Below are positions 19,113 to 29,300 of a DNA stretch of 64,000 nt, piece by piece. Every line of letters begins with the position of its first letter. The stretch's first letter is position 1. The notes beneath the pieces were generated by a model. The model was not told the DNA's origin and did no database searches. It worked only from the letters and a program-made list of their open reading frames with translations. The stretch is from Azospirillum tabaci. GTDB taxonomy: Bacteria > Pseudomonadota > Alphaproteobacteria > Azospirillales > Azospirillaceae. The DNA is taken from positions 167,242 through 231,241 of the forward strand of contig NZ_JACCJY010000006.1 in NCBI RefSeq assembly GCF_014596085.1, written 5' to 3'. The translations under genes and the position numbers were made by a program.

Positions 19113-19580
19113 ATGGACGCGACCACGCTCAAACTCATCCACATCCTGTCGGCCATCCTGCTGTTCGGCACGGGCCTGGGAACCGCCTTCCACGGCATGG
19201 CCAGCAACCTGTCGAAGGACGTGCGCGCCATCGCCATCGCCAACCGCAACGTCGTGCTGGCGGACTGGCTGTTCACCACGCCCACGGTGGTGATCCAGCC
19301 GGTCAGCGGCCTGTGGCTCGCGCTGGAACAGGGATGGCCTCTCAGTTCGGGCTGGATCGTGCTGACGCTGGTGCTCTACGCCATTGCCGGCGCGTGCTGG
19401 CTGCCGGTGGTGTGGCTGCAAATCCGCATGCGGCGCATGGCGGAGGACGCCGTCGCCGCGGGAACCCCTCTGCCCCCGCTGTACCGCCGCTATTTCCGCA
19501 TCTGGTTCGCGCTCGGCTGGCCCGCCTTCGCGGCGATGGTCGCGATCGTCGGGCTGATGGTGTTCAAGCCTGATTTCTAA
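19113..19580 (+). CDS. DUF2269-family integral membrane protein
   Basis: A 155-residue protein with four hydrophobic segments: LKLIHILSAILLFGTGLGT with an early conserved His, VVLADWLFTTPTVVIQPVSG, WIVLTLVLYAIAGACWLPVV, and FAAMVAIVGLMVF near the end. This matches the DUF2269 family in length and in the KLIHILSA opening. It starts one base after the SDR-DoxX stop and ends 14 bases before the DUF4166 gene, so the three are one operon. No catalytic residues can be named. Confidence 0.8.
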   Translation: MDATTLKLIHILSAILLFGTGLGTAFHGMASNLSKDVRAIAIANRNVVLADWLFTTPTVVIQPVSGLWLALEQGWPLSSGWIVLTLVLYAIAGACWLPVVWLQIRMRRMAEDAVAAGTPLPPLYRRYFRIWFALGWPAFAAMVAIVGLMVFKPDF

Positions 19581-19594
19581 AGGAGAAAGTCGTC

Positions 19595-20173
19595 ATGACC
19601 CCGTTTCAGCGCATCCTCGGCGCCGCGCTCGACGATCTGCCCGACCCCGTGCGCGCCCTGCACGCGCTCACCACCAGCGTCTACACCGCCGGCTTGGCCG
19701 ACATCCGAGCCGCCGCCAATCCCGGAGCCTGGCTGCTGTGCAAGGTCGCCGGCTTGCCCAAGCCCGGACAGAGCGTTCCGGTCAGCGTCTCCTTCCATCC
19801 CGATGGCCGGGGTCGCGAATTCTGGAACCGCCGCTTCGCCGGGCGCCGGTACGCCAGCACAATGGAGGCCGGACGCCAGCGTGACGACGGGCTGCTGATC
19901 GAGCGCTTTGGCCCCTTCGACCTGCTGTTCCGGCTGGAGTCGACGCAAGGCAGGCTTGCCTGGTCGCTGGTGGGCTGGAGAGTGCTCGGCGTGCCCCTGC
20001 CGGCCTGGAGCCGCCCGACCATCGAGTGCAGCGAGTCCGGCGACGGCGCGCGCTTCCTGTTCGACATCGACGTCGCGTTTCCGCTGGTCGGCCATGTGGT
20101 GCACTACCGGGGATGGCTCGAGGTGATTGATCAGGTTTATGGCGATGATCGGGGACCACAGAACTCAGCCTAA
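19595..20173 (+). CDS. DUF4166-domain protein
   Basis: A 192-residue soluble protein of the DUF4166 type, recognisable by FQRILGAALDDLPDPVRALH at the start, the WNRRF strand in GREFWNRRFAGRRY, LIERFGPFDLLFRL, and VGHVVHYRGWLE near the end. A strong AAAGGAGAAAG ribosome site precedes it. In other genomes this domain is found alone or fused behind an SDR/DoxX protein, agreeing with the two genes upstream. The role is unknown. It is the last gene before the defence island; only 99 bases separate it from the convergent ATPase gene. Confidence 0.78.
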   Translation: MTPFQRILGAALDDLPDPVRALHALTTSVYTAGLADIRAAANPGAWLLCKVAGLPKPGQSVPVSVSFHPDGRGREFWNRRFAGRRYASTMEAGRQRDDGLLIERFGPFDLLFRLESTQGRLAWSLVGWRVLGVPLPAWSRPTIECSESGDGARFLFDIDVAFPLVGHVVHYRGWLEVIDQVYGDDRGPQNSA

Positions 20174-20272
20174 TAGCGTCTCTGGAATTCCGTAGGCAGG
20201 TTGGAAACACAACCGAAAGATGCTTCCTCAGGACCCGCCAACGATGGCAAAATTTTCCCGTTATTGTGAAAA

Positions 20273-23251
20273 TCATTCCTCATCGATCGAATAGGACACG
20301 CCGTCCTTCCCGAGGGCGTGCAAACGGCACAGGTTGAACGCGATCCCGGCGTTTCGGCATTTGCGTTCGATGAAGCGCGCCTCCTCCAGGTCATGGGTCG
20401 ACAGGACCACTTGGTAGGATTCGGCCCGGACCAGCGGGCGCAGCATATCGAGGAACGCCGCCTTATGGACGAGGTCGTTGTACTGCAACGGGTCGTCCAG
20501 CAGCAGGGCGCGCCAGCGCGACCATGGGTGGGCTGTGCTGGCGGCGAGAAGGAAGCTGAGCGCCTTGACGCCGGCTTGCCCTTCGCTGAAGTACAGGTTC
20601 GCGTCGTTGTCGTCGATGGTGATGGCGAATTCTCCCTTCGCACCTTTGCGCCGCCGGACATGCGCCATGTCGGGACGCAGGTCGGGAAACGAAGACCAGA
20701 CCTGGTCGAAGCGGTCCGCGCGATACCGCAGGGGATCGACGATGGTGGCGATGTACTCCGCTTGCTTCGTGTCGATGATGTCGGCGATCCGGACCGAGAT
20801 CCGACGCGCACGGCTCCACTGCTTTTCCGCCTGTTCGGCCTTGGCAATGCGCGTTTCGAGCAGAGCCAGACAGGATTCGGCGTCGACGGCCTTCTCGGCG
20901 GTCACGAGTTCGTCGATCTGCCGCTGCAGTTCGTGGCGGCGCCGGTCGGCGAGCCAGCGTTCGTAACCGGCCTTCAGCGTTTGGCAGCGTTCGTCGACGG
21001 CGCCCACCACGTCTTCCGCGGCGACGGTCCTGGCAAGCGCCTCCACCAAGGCACCCGCGGCGGGCTCACCGGGCAGCCCGGCGTCCGTCCAGATCCGCAG
21101 ACAGGCGTCCTGCTGGCCGGCAACCCCCGCACGCTCCTGTTCCAGGGCGTCCAAGTTGGCTTTCGTCCACTGCACGAGCGGAGTTCCTTCCGGCGCGGTG
21201 CGCACGGGCGCATCCACCGCGCGCTTGGCCGCGTCGGCGTCCACCTCGGCCTTGGCCAGCGCCGCGCGGGCCTCCGCCACGGCGGCGTTGACGGCGACGG
21301 AGTCGACTTCAAGTGAGCCCGGGACAGCATGCCGGGCGGAGGTCACGATCTGGTCGAGCCGCACCTTGGCATCCGCATGCTCCTTCTCGGCGGCGGCAAG
21401 CGCCTCCGCCGCGCTCATGACCGTTTGCGCTGCCCGCTGTCTCCGATCCGTCAACGTCTCGTCAGGGTCGAGCGCGCGCCGGACCTCCCGCAACCGCGCC
21501 ACCTCCGTCCCAGCGGCGGCCACCCGGCCGTCGAGCCATTCGGCCAACCCATCCAACGGCCGCCCACCGATCTCGGGCCGGTGTCGGAGCGTATCGGCCC
21601 GGGTATTGGCCGCCGACTGGCGGTCCAGATACGGCTGAAGGGCGTCCGCGGCGGCTTGGCGGAGCGGAGCGTGCGCGGCGATCGCGTCAAGGCAAGCTTT
21701 TACCCGAGCGCCCGCCTCCGCAGCGCGCGCTGTCGTCGCCGTAAGACCCGGGTCCTCCCGCTTAAGCGCTTCGTGGGCACGGTCGTACAGGCTGCGGTCC
21801 TTGCTGTCGACCTTGTGGATGGCGAGACACAGGGGGCATTCCGTGTCGTGCTCGTGCAAATTCTTGATCAGGGCGCTGAGATGAGCCGCCTTGTCCGCGA
21901 CGCTTTCGGCGGCGGCCACGCGCGCCGCTTCGGCTTCGGCCAGGGACAGCGTCGCGCCGTCGTGCGCCTGTTCCAGTGCCCTGTGGTGCTCCTCGGCGGC
22001 ACGCAGCGTGTCCTCCGCTCGCGCACGCGCCTCCGCCTCGTCGGCCACGCCGCGCAGGGCGATGCGCACCGCCCGCTCCTCCTCCGCCAGCGCCCGCCAT
22101 GACGCCAACACGCCCTCCTCGATCCGCACCGCTTCGTCCGCTTCGGCGAGGCGGGTGTTCAGATCCTCCAGAGCCTGCTGGGCTTCGCGCGCGTCCTTCA
22201 TTACCCGGGTGAGCTGTTCATGTCGATCGGCCGCTGCCTTGACGGCGGCATCGGCAGTCGGCTGTTGTGCCAGAAACGAACGGCGTCGCTCCCACTGCAC
22301 CAACCGCAGTTCGGCATCCGCTCGGGCGACGGCCGCGCGATGGAGGGCCATCACGCCCGCGACCGCACCGTCGAGGCGCGCCAATTCCGCCAGCCCGGCT
22401 GTCCAGGGGGCGACCTGTTGCTCCGCCCGCGCCAGCGCGGCCCGGCGCTCCGCCATATTCGACCGACTCTTTTTAAGTGCCGCAGCGAGCGCCTCCAGGG
22501 TCAGCGCCGCATCGTCATGCGAAGCCGCCTCGATGCCGCTTGCGGACGCCAGACGCCGCACCAGGGTCTTCGCTTCGTCCAGCACCTGGTCGGCGGAATA
22601 GGCGGAGCCGGCGGACAGCAGGGCGTCGTTCTGGCGCACCTGATTCAACAGTGCCGCCAACCGGTCGCGCTTTGCCTCGAATTCCTCTCGTGCCTTGGCC
22701 TCTTTGTTGGCGCCTATCGTCAAGCGCGTCTTTGTGCTCTGACCAAGCTGTTTGATCATCCGTTCGATGCGTTCCGCACCGGTCAGTTCGCTAAGGTCGC
22801 TCCACCGCTTCTCCGGATCGCGGGATGTGAGCCGCAAAGTTGACGACTGGCTGAGCACATGGGTCAGACCGAGATAGGGGACGAGCGTCTCAATCTCGTG
22901 CGGCCAGGCGGGATTGCGTAGTACATCCAACACATCCGACAGGCTGGGCGTGCACTGCGGCCCGCGGGTGATGGGTTTCCCTTCGCTGAATGTCAGCGTC
23001 ACAGTATGGCTGCCAGGGGTCGCACCTCGGCGGGTCAGAGCACGATCGACCTCGCTTTCGTCCTGGTTAAATCGGCGGATCCGACCGGTCAGAGCCCATT
23101 CGATGCCTTCGATCAGCGTCGTTTTGCCGAGCCCGTTGGGACCGGCCACCACCAACACGCTCGGCCCCGCACGCAAGGGGATGCGGCAGTTCGGTCCGAA
23201 GCTGCGGAAATTGTCGAGGCGGACCTCGCTCAGATGAATGCGATCCTTCAT
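20273..23251 (-). CDS. Rad50/SMC-like ABC ATPase, candidate ATPase of an ABC-three-component system
   Basis: A 992-residue ATPase. The N-terminus LDNFRSFGPNC and Walker A GPNGLGKTTLIE (residues 37-48) are of the RecF/SbcC type. Long Ala/Glu/Arg-rich coiled coils (about 180-460 and 490-830) flank a CPLC hook at 472-475, like the zinc hook of Rad50. The C-terminal lobe has the D-loop/Walker B region RWRALLLDDPLQYNDLVH and a switch His in VVLSTHDLEEARF. Its start overlaps the middle gene by 4 bases (ATGA). ABC ATPases of this shape, in a three-gene operon with a small middle protein and an effector-bearing protein, are the ABC-3C conflict systems. An SbcC-like housekeeping role is unlikely because no SbcD nuclease is adjacent. 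Confidence 0.82.
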   Translation of the reverse strand: MKDRIHLSEVRLDNFRSFGPNCRIPLRAGPSVLVVAGPNGLGKTTLIEGIEWALTGRIRRFNQDESEVDRALTRRGATPGSHTVTLTFSEGKPITRGPQCTPSLSDVLDVLRNPAWPHEIETLVPYLGLTHVLSQSSTLRLTSRDPEKRWSDLSELTGAERIERMIKQLGQSTKTRLTIGANKEAKAREEFEAKRDRLAALLNQVRQNDALLSAGSAYSADQVLDEAKTLVRRLASASGIEAASHDDAALTLEALAAALKKSRSNMAERRAALARAEQQVAPWTAGLAELARLDGAVAGVMALHRAAVARADAELRLVQWERRRSFLAQQPTADAAVKAAADRHEQLTRVMKDAREAQQALEDLNTRLAEADEAVRIEEGVLASWRALAEEERAVRIALRGVADEAEARARAEDTLRAAEEHHRALEQAHDGATLSLAEAEAARVAAAESVADKAAHLSALIKNLHEHDTECPLCLAIHKVDSKDRSLYDRAHEALKREDPGLTATTARAAEAGARVKACLDAIAAHAPLRQAAADALQPYLDRQSAANTRADTLRHRPEIGGRPLDGLAEWLDGRVAAAGTEVARLREVRRALDPDETLTDRRQRAAQTVMSAAEALAAAEKEHADAKVRLDQIVTSARHAVPGSLEVDSVAVNAAVAEARAALAKAEVDADAAKRAVDAPVRTAPEGTPLVQWTKANLDALEQERAGVAGQQDACLRIWTDAGLPGEPAAGALVEALARTVAAEDVVGAVDERCQTLKAGYERWLADRRRHELQRQIDELVTAEKAVDAESCLALLETRIAKAEQAEKQWSRARRISVRIADIIDTKQAEYIATIVDPLRYRADRFDQVWSSFPDLRPDMAHVRRRKGAKGEFAITIDDNDANLYFSEGQAGVKALSFLLAASTAHPWSRWRALLLDDPLQYNDLVHKAAFLDMLRPLVRAESYQVVLSTHDLEEARFIERKCRNAGIAFNLCRLHALGKDGVSYSIDEE

Positions 23252-24006
23252 GGCGCGGCCTCCAGCGCGGTAACCAGCCGTTCCGGGAGATCGTCGCCGG
23301 GCTCGGAAGCGGAGAGGATATCGATCCAGCGCCGAGCCGCGGCCTCGTTGAACTCTTCGCCCTCGTCCGCCAGTTCCGCCGCCAGACGCGCCCAGGGGTC
23401 TAGCGGAGCGCTGATCACGTCGTCTCGATGTTTATCCCCATCCCCACCCTTCTCGTCGGGCAGCCAGGGGCGCACCAGGAAGGTGCGGTCGATCACCGCG
23501 TCCAGCGATTTTTGCCAGAGGCCGACAAGCTCCGGTGCCGGCGGCAGCCAGACCAGCACCCGACAGACGCGCTCGTTGCGCTCAACCACCTTGCGGGCGT
23601 GGTCCCAGTCATCGTCCGTGTCGCTGCCCGGCGGCCCTACCAAAACCAACAGCAGATCGTCGCCTGCCCGGCCGAGCCAGGACCAATCGATGGCTGCCTG
23701 ATTGAGATGGCGGCGCAATGCGCCTTCCACCGCGCCAAGGTCCGGATCGGTCCCGAGCGAGCCGATCAGCACCCGATGATAGCCGATGGCGAGCGCCAGG
23801 GAACGCTCGGGCAATTCCCGTTCCGCCACAGCCGATGGAACACCCCCCTCCTCCCCGCCACCCATGGCCGCCTCGACCCACAGGCTTTTTCGCAGCATGC
23901 CGTGGGACTCGCGGTCCACGTCCAGTGCCGCAGGGTCCGGGCAACGCCGGGCGAGGGCTTCAGCGCGGTCCGCCAGGGAGCCGGCCAAGAACTCCAGCTC
24001 AATCAT
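23248..24006 (-). CDS. Middle component of candidate ABC-three-component system
   Basis: A 252-residue acidic protein without a named catalytic motif. It has alternating helices and strands (ALAIGYHRVLIGSLGTDP, DDLLLVLVGPPG, VCRVLVWLPPAPELVGLWQ, IDRTFLVRPWLP) that suggest an alpha/beta domain, then an acidic C-terminal helical tail. The assignment as a middle component rests on context: it overlaps the effector gene by 8 bases upstream and the ATPase gene by 4 bases downstream, so all three are translated together. In ABC-3C systems the middle protein bridges ATPase and effector. I do not recognise the family from sequence alone. Confidence 0.55.
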   Translation of the reverse strand: MIELEFLAGSLADRAEALARRCPDPAALDVDRESHGMLRKSLWVEAAMGGGEEGGVPSAVAERELPERSLALAIGYHRVLIGSLGTDPDLGAVEGALRRHLNQAAIDWSWLGRAGDDLLLVLVGPPGSDTDDDWDHARKVVERNERVCRVLVWLPPAPELVGLWQKSLDAVIDRTFLVRPWLPDEKGGDGDKHRDDVISAPLDPWARLAAELADEGEEFNEAAARRWIDILSASEPGDDLPERLVTALEAAP

Positions 24007-25933
24007 GGAGAACAGTTTCCTGCTTGGTTGGGTTGGTCAACCGTTCCAGATAGCGGGTTTGCTCCTGCAACCGAGCACGGAACACGTCCCGAAGATGCTG
24101 CTCGACCGCTTTGTGGCCCTTTTCCAGAGCCTCTGAGAACCCACAGTCGAACACCAGGGCGATCGGATGGGACAGGCTGTTGTCGGTCAGCCGTCCATCG
24201 GGCGTCTGATGTCCAATGGATCGCTGGCGAGCACGCGCCAGATCCTGCTGCGAATGCACGGTGCCGAGAATGACGACACGGCACTTCCAGGGCAGTTCCT
24301 CCAACGCGCCCAGCCAATGCTCCATCGGCTTACCGCCGACCCACCGGACCCCGCAGCTGTGACCACGCAACGAAGTCGAGGCGAGATTGCCGGGGGCCTC
24401 ATGATGGGGCTTCAGCGGACCCGAGCCGTCCGGATGCAGGACGGCATTGCCACATTCGGCCACCACGAGGGCGAGAATGGCGGCCGGCACCAAGCATTTC
24501 CCTAGCGTATGCTGGCCGACGCCGATCAGCCCGTGAGGCTTGCCCTCACCGTCGTGGATCGACGCCAGCATCTCCAAAAAGCGCCGCCGCGTCGGCTCGT
24601 CCATCTCAGCTTTCCAGCGGTCCCAGAGTTCGAGCAGGCGCTCTCCCAGATCCATTTCGACCGTGATGCCGTGCCTGCGGCCAGTCCTGGTCCCATTGAT
24701 GCAGCCTCGAATTTCGGCGTCCAGAGCATCCAGCACCCACCGGTCGAGCGCCGCCTCAATCCGTCGGGAGAACTCCGCCGCAGTTTCTCCAAGGGCGGAC
24801 GTGCCGGGGGAAAGCGGAGGACACGCACGCCACGATGCGGTCCATTCCGGCGTATCATTGACCGGCATGCGCTGGTCCAAGCAGTCCTCGTAGTCGCGAC
24901 GCCACCGGTCGTGGTCCAGAATCTCAACGTCGAAGGAGTCCGGACCCGCATGACAGAGAAGCCGCAACAAGGCGTGGCGAAGCCTGGGCGGTGCGTCCGG
25001 CCGCACGGCGATGCGAAGCAACCCAACGGGGGAAGGCTTATCCCAAAGCCGACCCGCATCGGCCAGCGTCACGGCGCCCGTCCAGGCGAACCGCCCAGGC
25101 GCGATTTCCGCGATTTCCACGACCGATGCTGCCGCAGTTGGGACAATGGGCAACGGCGCCGGGGAAGAAGCACTGCCAGCGTTCTGGGCCGGCGCCGGGA
25201 GCCGCGACAGCACCTCGAAAGCGACGGCTGCGGCGGCATCGGCAGCAATGTCCTGGCTGCCCGCTTCGTCGCTTTCAGCTTTATTGGCAAGCAGGTCGGA
25301 AATGCCGCGGATGAGCAGCCCGCGCACATCCTCCACGAAAGCCAAGCCTTCGACAAAGCCATAGCCTTCCATCTCGACGGCCAAGGCGTCGCTGTATTGC
25401 TGTCTCAGGAAGTGGTAAAGCGGCGCCCGAATCGACGCTACGACCTTTTCCCCGGCGGCGATGGGTCCAGGTAAGATTGCGCGACTTTCACCCGTTGCCG
25501 GATCACGCGGTTGCCCCTGCCATCCGTCTGCGTGCGCGACGGCCCTCGCCCACTGCACGAGGGATCCGGATGAACGGCCGAATTCGGTCCGGGGCTTAAA
25601 ACCTTCATCCTCTACCTTGCCGGATTCGTAGCCATAGATCTTGGTGCCGATCACGACATCGCCGACCGACACGTCTTTCAGCCCACCGGCGACTCCGACG
25701 AAAAGAGCCACATCCGGTTTGAAATGCTGAGTGGCCCGCTCGACCGCCATGGCCGTGGACACGTTACCCGGCCCCAGTTCCGCAACGGCAATTCGCCATT
25801 CCCCTGTTTCTCCAAGGTAGCGTCCGACATGGAAAACGGTGGTGCGGACCTGTTCCTGCTCCACATTCGACACATGCCGCAACACATGTTTGGTTTCCAC
25901 CTTCAGCGCGGTTAGGACAATAGCAGTGCGCAT
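23999..25933 (-). CDS. Nucleoside phosphorylase/MTA-SAH nucleosidase-like domain fused to a large C-terminal domain (candidate ABC-3C effector)
   Basis: A 644-residue protein. Residues 1-245 are a phosphorylase-superfamily domain close to MTA/SAH nucleosidase: LFVGVAGGLKDVSVGDVVIG, the ribose-binding VEMEG (186-190) and the catalytic Asp in GISD (213). Such enzymes split N-glycosidic bonds of nucleosides. After an Ala/Pro linker (about 246-275), about 370 residues form an unrecognised alpha/beta plus helical region with DVEILDHDRWR and many Trp-rich helices. In conflict systems, a nucleosidase domain tied to a partner-binding C-terminal domain is expected to deplete or modify a nucleotide when the ATPase senses invasion. 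It is first in the three-gene operon. Toxicity and substrate are inferred only. Confidence 0.72.
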   Translation of the reverse strand: MRTAIVLTALKVETKHVLRHVSNVEQEQVRTTVFHVGRYLGETGEWRIAVAELGPGNVSTAMAVERATQHFKPDVALFVGVAGGLKDVSVGDVVIGTKIYGYESGKVEDEGFKPRTEFGRSSGSLVQWARAVAHADGWQGQPRDPATGESRAILPGPIAAGEKVVASIRAPLYHFLRQQYSDALAVEMEGYGFVEGLAFVEDVRGLLIRGISDLLANKAESDEAGSQDIAADAAAAVAFEVLSRLPAPAQNAGSASSPAPLPIVPTAAASVVEIAEIAPGRFAWTGAVTLADAGRLWDKPSPVGLLRIAVRPDAPPRLRHALLRLLCHAGPDSFDVEILDHDRWRRDYEDCLDQRMPVNDTPEWTASWRACPPLSPGTSALGETAAEFSRRIEAALDRWVLDALDAEIRGCINGTRTGRRHGITVEMDLGERLLELWDRWKAEMDEPTRRRFLEMLASIHDGEGKPHGLIGVGQHTLGKCLVPAAILALVVAECGNAVLHPDGSGPLKPHHEAPGNLASTSLRGHSCGVRWVGGKPMEHWLGALEELPWKCRVVILGTVHSQQDLARARQRSIGHQTPDGRLTDNSLSHPIALVFDCGFSEALEKGHKAVEQHLRDVFRARLQEQTRYLERLTNPTKQETVLHD

Positions 25934-26346
25934 TAGTACGATCCGTCGGCGGATACAGATGTCCGCTGTTCCAATCCAAGCGCGTGAACCCCTCCTTCGC
26001 CATCGGTCGGCAGACCTCGCCCCTCTCCTTTTGCATGCAGGAGGATGACGATCTTCAAAGGGAGGGGGAGGGTCATGATGAATGATGCGGAGGCCAACGA
26101 AAGGGAACGCAGTTTACCAAATCTCGCAGCAAAAAAGCGAGCGCAAGTACCACAGGAAAACGCACTGCGTGTCTATACGGTGATGAGAACCCCTTAAATG
26201 CGAAATTTCAGGCTAGTTTTCCTTTTTCGCGAAGGGTCATCTGAGGTTCCGGCGGCGCGCTGATGATGCGACGATGAATGCCTGACCGGGTTCGGCAAAG
26301 CATCAGGCGATGCAGGGACCGAAACGGCACTCATCCACCGGACCGG
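25934..26346. other. Intergenic region between the helicase gene and the nucleosidase operon
   Basis: This 413-base gap must hold the promoter of the minus-strand three-gene operon (near 25934) and the end of the helicase transcript (near 26346). The middle (about 26100-26240) is AT-richer than the surroundings. One short frame with a strong ribosome site is listed separately; nothing else is convincing. Confidence 0.5.
26075..26197 (+). CDS. Possible small protein of 40 residues
   Basis: A short frame beginning with two Met codons is preceded at 5-10 bases by the strong GGAGGGGGAGGG. It encodes a polar, charged peptide (starts MMNDAEANERERS) and is antisense to the leader of the nucleosidase operon. 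Nothing is recognised; it may be chance. Confidence 0.22.
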   Translation: MMNDAEANERERSLPNLAAKKRAQVPQENALRVYTVMRTP

Positions 26347-29300
26347 TCATGATGCGCGTCGCACGCCCACATCCCTTGCTGCGCCCTCCGGCAATCCGGC
26401 GATGTCCTTCCACACGGCCGCTTCGTCCGCGATGGGCAGGCTGGCGGCCAGCACGTCGAAATAGCGGCGCGTCTTCCAGCGGTCGCGGTCGCCGATGACG
26501 AGGATGCTGTCGCGGGCGCGGGTCAGGGCCACGTTCAGCAGGTTCGGCGCCAGCGCCGCCCAATCCATGCCGCCGGGCTTGGTCGGATCGCCGCCCAGCA
26601 CCAGCAGCACCAGCCCCTCCTCCTTCCCCTGGAAGGTGTGGACGGTGCCGACGGCGGATTCGACCCAGCCTTCATCGAACCCGTCGCGCTCCAAGGACTG
26701 ACGCAGGCCCTTCATCACCTTGCGGAACGGCGTGATCACATAGAGGCCGGGCGCCCGGTTCTTGTGTCCGGCATGGGTTGCGATTGCCTTTACGATGGCG
26801 CAGGCCAGATCGCGCTGGGCCGGGATCAGGTGGCCCTCCGCCCCTTCCGCCGGGATGTCGATCCATCGGCTGACGGCAAACGGACCGGATGGCGGCACGG
26901 CGTCGCGGCCCCGCACCATCAGTCCGTCATAGGCGATGCGGTTCGCCACCGAGAACATCGGGTCCAGGCAGCGGCGATGGACGCGCAACGGATTGCCCAC
27001 CCACAGCGGGTCGCCGTCCTCGCGCGGCAGGGTGGTGCCCAGCGGGTTGGCCCGATCCGCCAACACCTGGGCCGAGGCCCGCACCGGATGCCAGCGGTCG
27101 GCAAGCCCGCAACGGCGGCGTAGCGCCTCCACCGCCTGCATCGGCAGGGTGACGACCGGTTCCAGTTGCAGCGGATCGCCGATGATCACCGCGCGCCGCG
27201 CCCGCCACACCGCGCCAGCCGCCGCCTGGGGCGTGGCCTGTCCGGCTTCGTCCACGAACAGCCAGCCGATGCTTTCCGCCTTCATCCCGTCGAACAGCCG
27301 GTCGAACGAGGAAAAAGTGCTGGACACCAGCGGCACCGCCAGCCCGAAGGTGGCCCACAGCGACGCGGGCCCGCCCTCGATGGCGTCGCCGGTGGTCTTG
27401 CCGGTGAGCACATCCATAAAGCGGTTCAGGTTGGTCCAGACCTTCTTCGACGCCGCGGACAGGAAGGCTCTGTGCAAGTCCAGCGCCCGAAGGAAGCAGG
27501 TGACGCGCAATTCGTGCAGTTCGGCGTCGGTCCAGGGCGCAGTCTTTTGCCGCTCCTCCTCCGGCAGGGCGCGCCACGCCGCATCGATCCGGGTGCCGGG
27601 GAAGCCGACGACGCCGTCCCTCGCGGCAAGCCGGGTTTCCAGCGCTTCGCACGCGCTCCTTCGCGCCTCGCACAGGGTGCGGGACGCGGCCAGCCGGTGT
27701 TGCGCCTCGTCGGCCTCGCCCATCTTGCGGCGGGCCTCGTCGGTCGCCGCCCGCAGGGCTCCGGCGGCCTCGTCCGCAAGGGCACACAGACTTTCGCCGA
27801 GCCCCGGCCAGTCGCCGGCGTCCAGCAGCAGCGCCGGTTCGGCGAGGGACGGCTCCGCCCCCAACAGCTCCGCCAGCATCCGACGGGCGGCGTCCCTTTC
27901 CTCCAGCGCTTGGTCGCGCCCTGCCGGCGCCGCATCGCGACCGCGCCGCAGGGTGTCGAGCGCGGTGGCGGCCTTGGCACGACGCAGATCGGCCTCCACC
28001 CGCTCGCGCTCCAGAGCGGTGACGGCGTCCTCCGCCGCCGACCGGCGCGCCCGCCAGTTTCGCTGGCGCGCCGTGTTGAGCAGTCGGTCGAAAACCGAGG
28101 GACGGTCGCGGTCCAGCCGTTCGGCCACCCCGCGTTCCACGGAAAGGCGGGCGCCGCAGGCGGCGACCTCCGCCTCCGCCTGCGCCAGTTCAGCCCGCAA
28201 GTCCGCCTCCCGCCGGACGGAGCTGGCCAGATCCGCGTCCAGCCGGGTCAGGGCCGCCCGGCCAGCAGCCTCCCGCTCCACCGCTTCACGGCATTGCGCA
28301 AGCCGCTGGGCACGGGCGGACGCCGCCACGAGATCGTGCCGCGCTACCGCGGCCTCCAGCCTCGCGCGGTCCTCGTCGGTCTCGTCCTGTTGCAGCGCAT
28401 CGGCCGCTGCCGCCAGATCGGCCCGAGCCTTGTCCATAGCCGCCAGATCGTCGGCCAGCGCCACCAACGCCGCACGCCGCTCCTCGAAACGGGAAAGGGC
28501 CTGCCGGAAGGCCGCGCGCGCCACCGGCCACGACGGGCCGTTCTCCTGGAACGCGGCCTTGAACAGGACGGGCTGCACCCGCACCCCGTCGAACCGGCCG
28601 AACCAGAAGCGGTTGGTGAAGGAATACCGGTTTTCCTTGTTGCCCAGGACCGCCGCCATCATGCCCCAGCAGGCGCCGGGCTTCGCCGGGTTCTCCTCGG
28701 GTGCGAAGAGCGTGTCCGCCGCCTCGCGGAAGTGATCGGCCTGATCGAGCCAGCGTGGGTCGATGGCCTTCAGCGCCGGCACCTCGCGCGTCACGTTCTC
28801 GACCGCGCTGTTGTTAGACGAGGCGACCACCATCTCGAAACCGCGCAGCCGCTCGTCGATTTCCCAGAAATGATAGTCGGTGTGGCGAACGGCGCGCTTC
28901 TCGCCGAAGGCGTCGTTCGGGTGGGCGAACCCTGCCATCACCGTCGCGCGCTCCACCACCACGGCGACGATCAGGTCGCGCAGGAGCGTCGTCTTGCCGG
29001 TGCCCGGCGGACCGTTGACCGAGAAGACGCCGCGTCCGTCCTTCAGCGTCCGCAGCGCGGCGTTCACCGCCATCTGCTGCGCCATCACCAGGGGATGACC
29101 GCCCGGCGACGGCCAGCAGCCCGGCGGCAGCATGGACGGGTGCAGCAGCCCTTCGGCGGCGGCGGCGTCGCGCACCACGTCGGTGCGGTCCCCGTCATGG
29201 CCGAACAGGTAGCGGGTCAGGCCGGGACCGTGCTCGCCCCGCCCCACCGCGCCGGACACCCGGCCGAGGTCGCGCAGGATGAAGCTGTTGAGCAGGTCGG

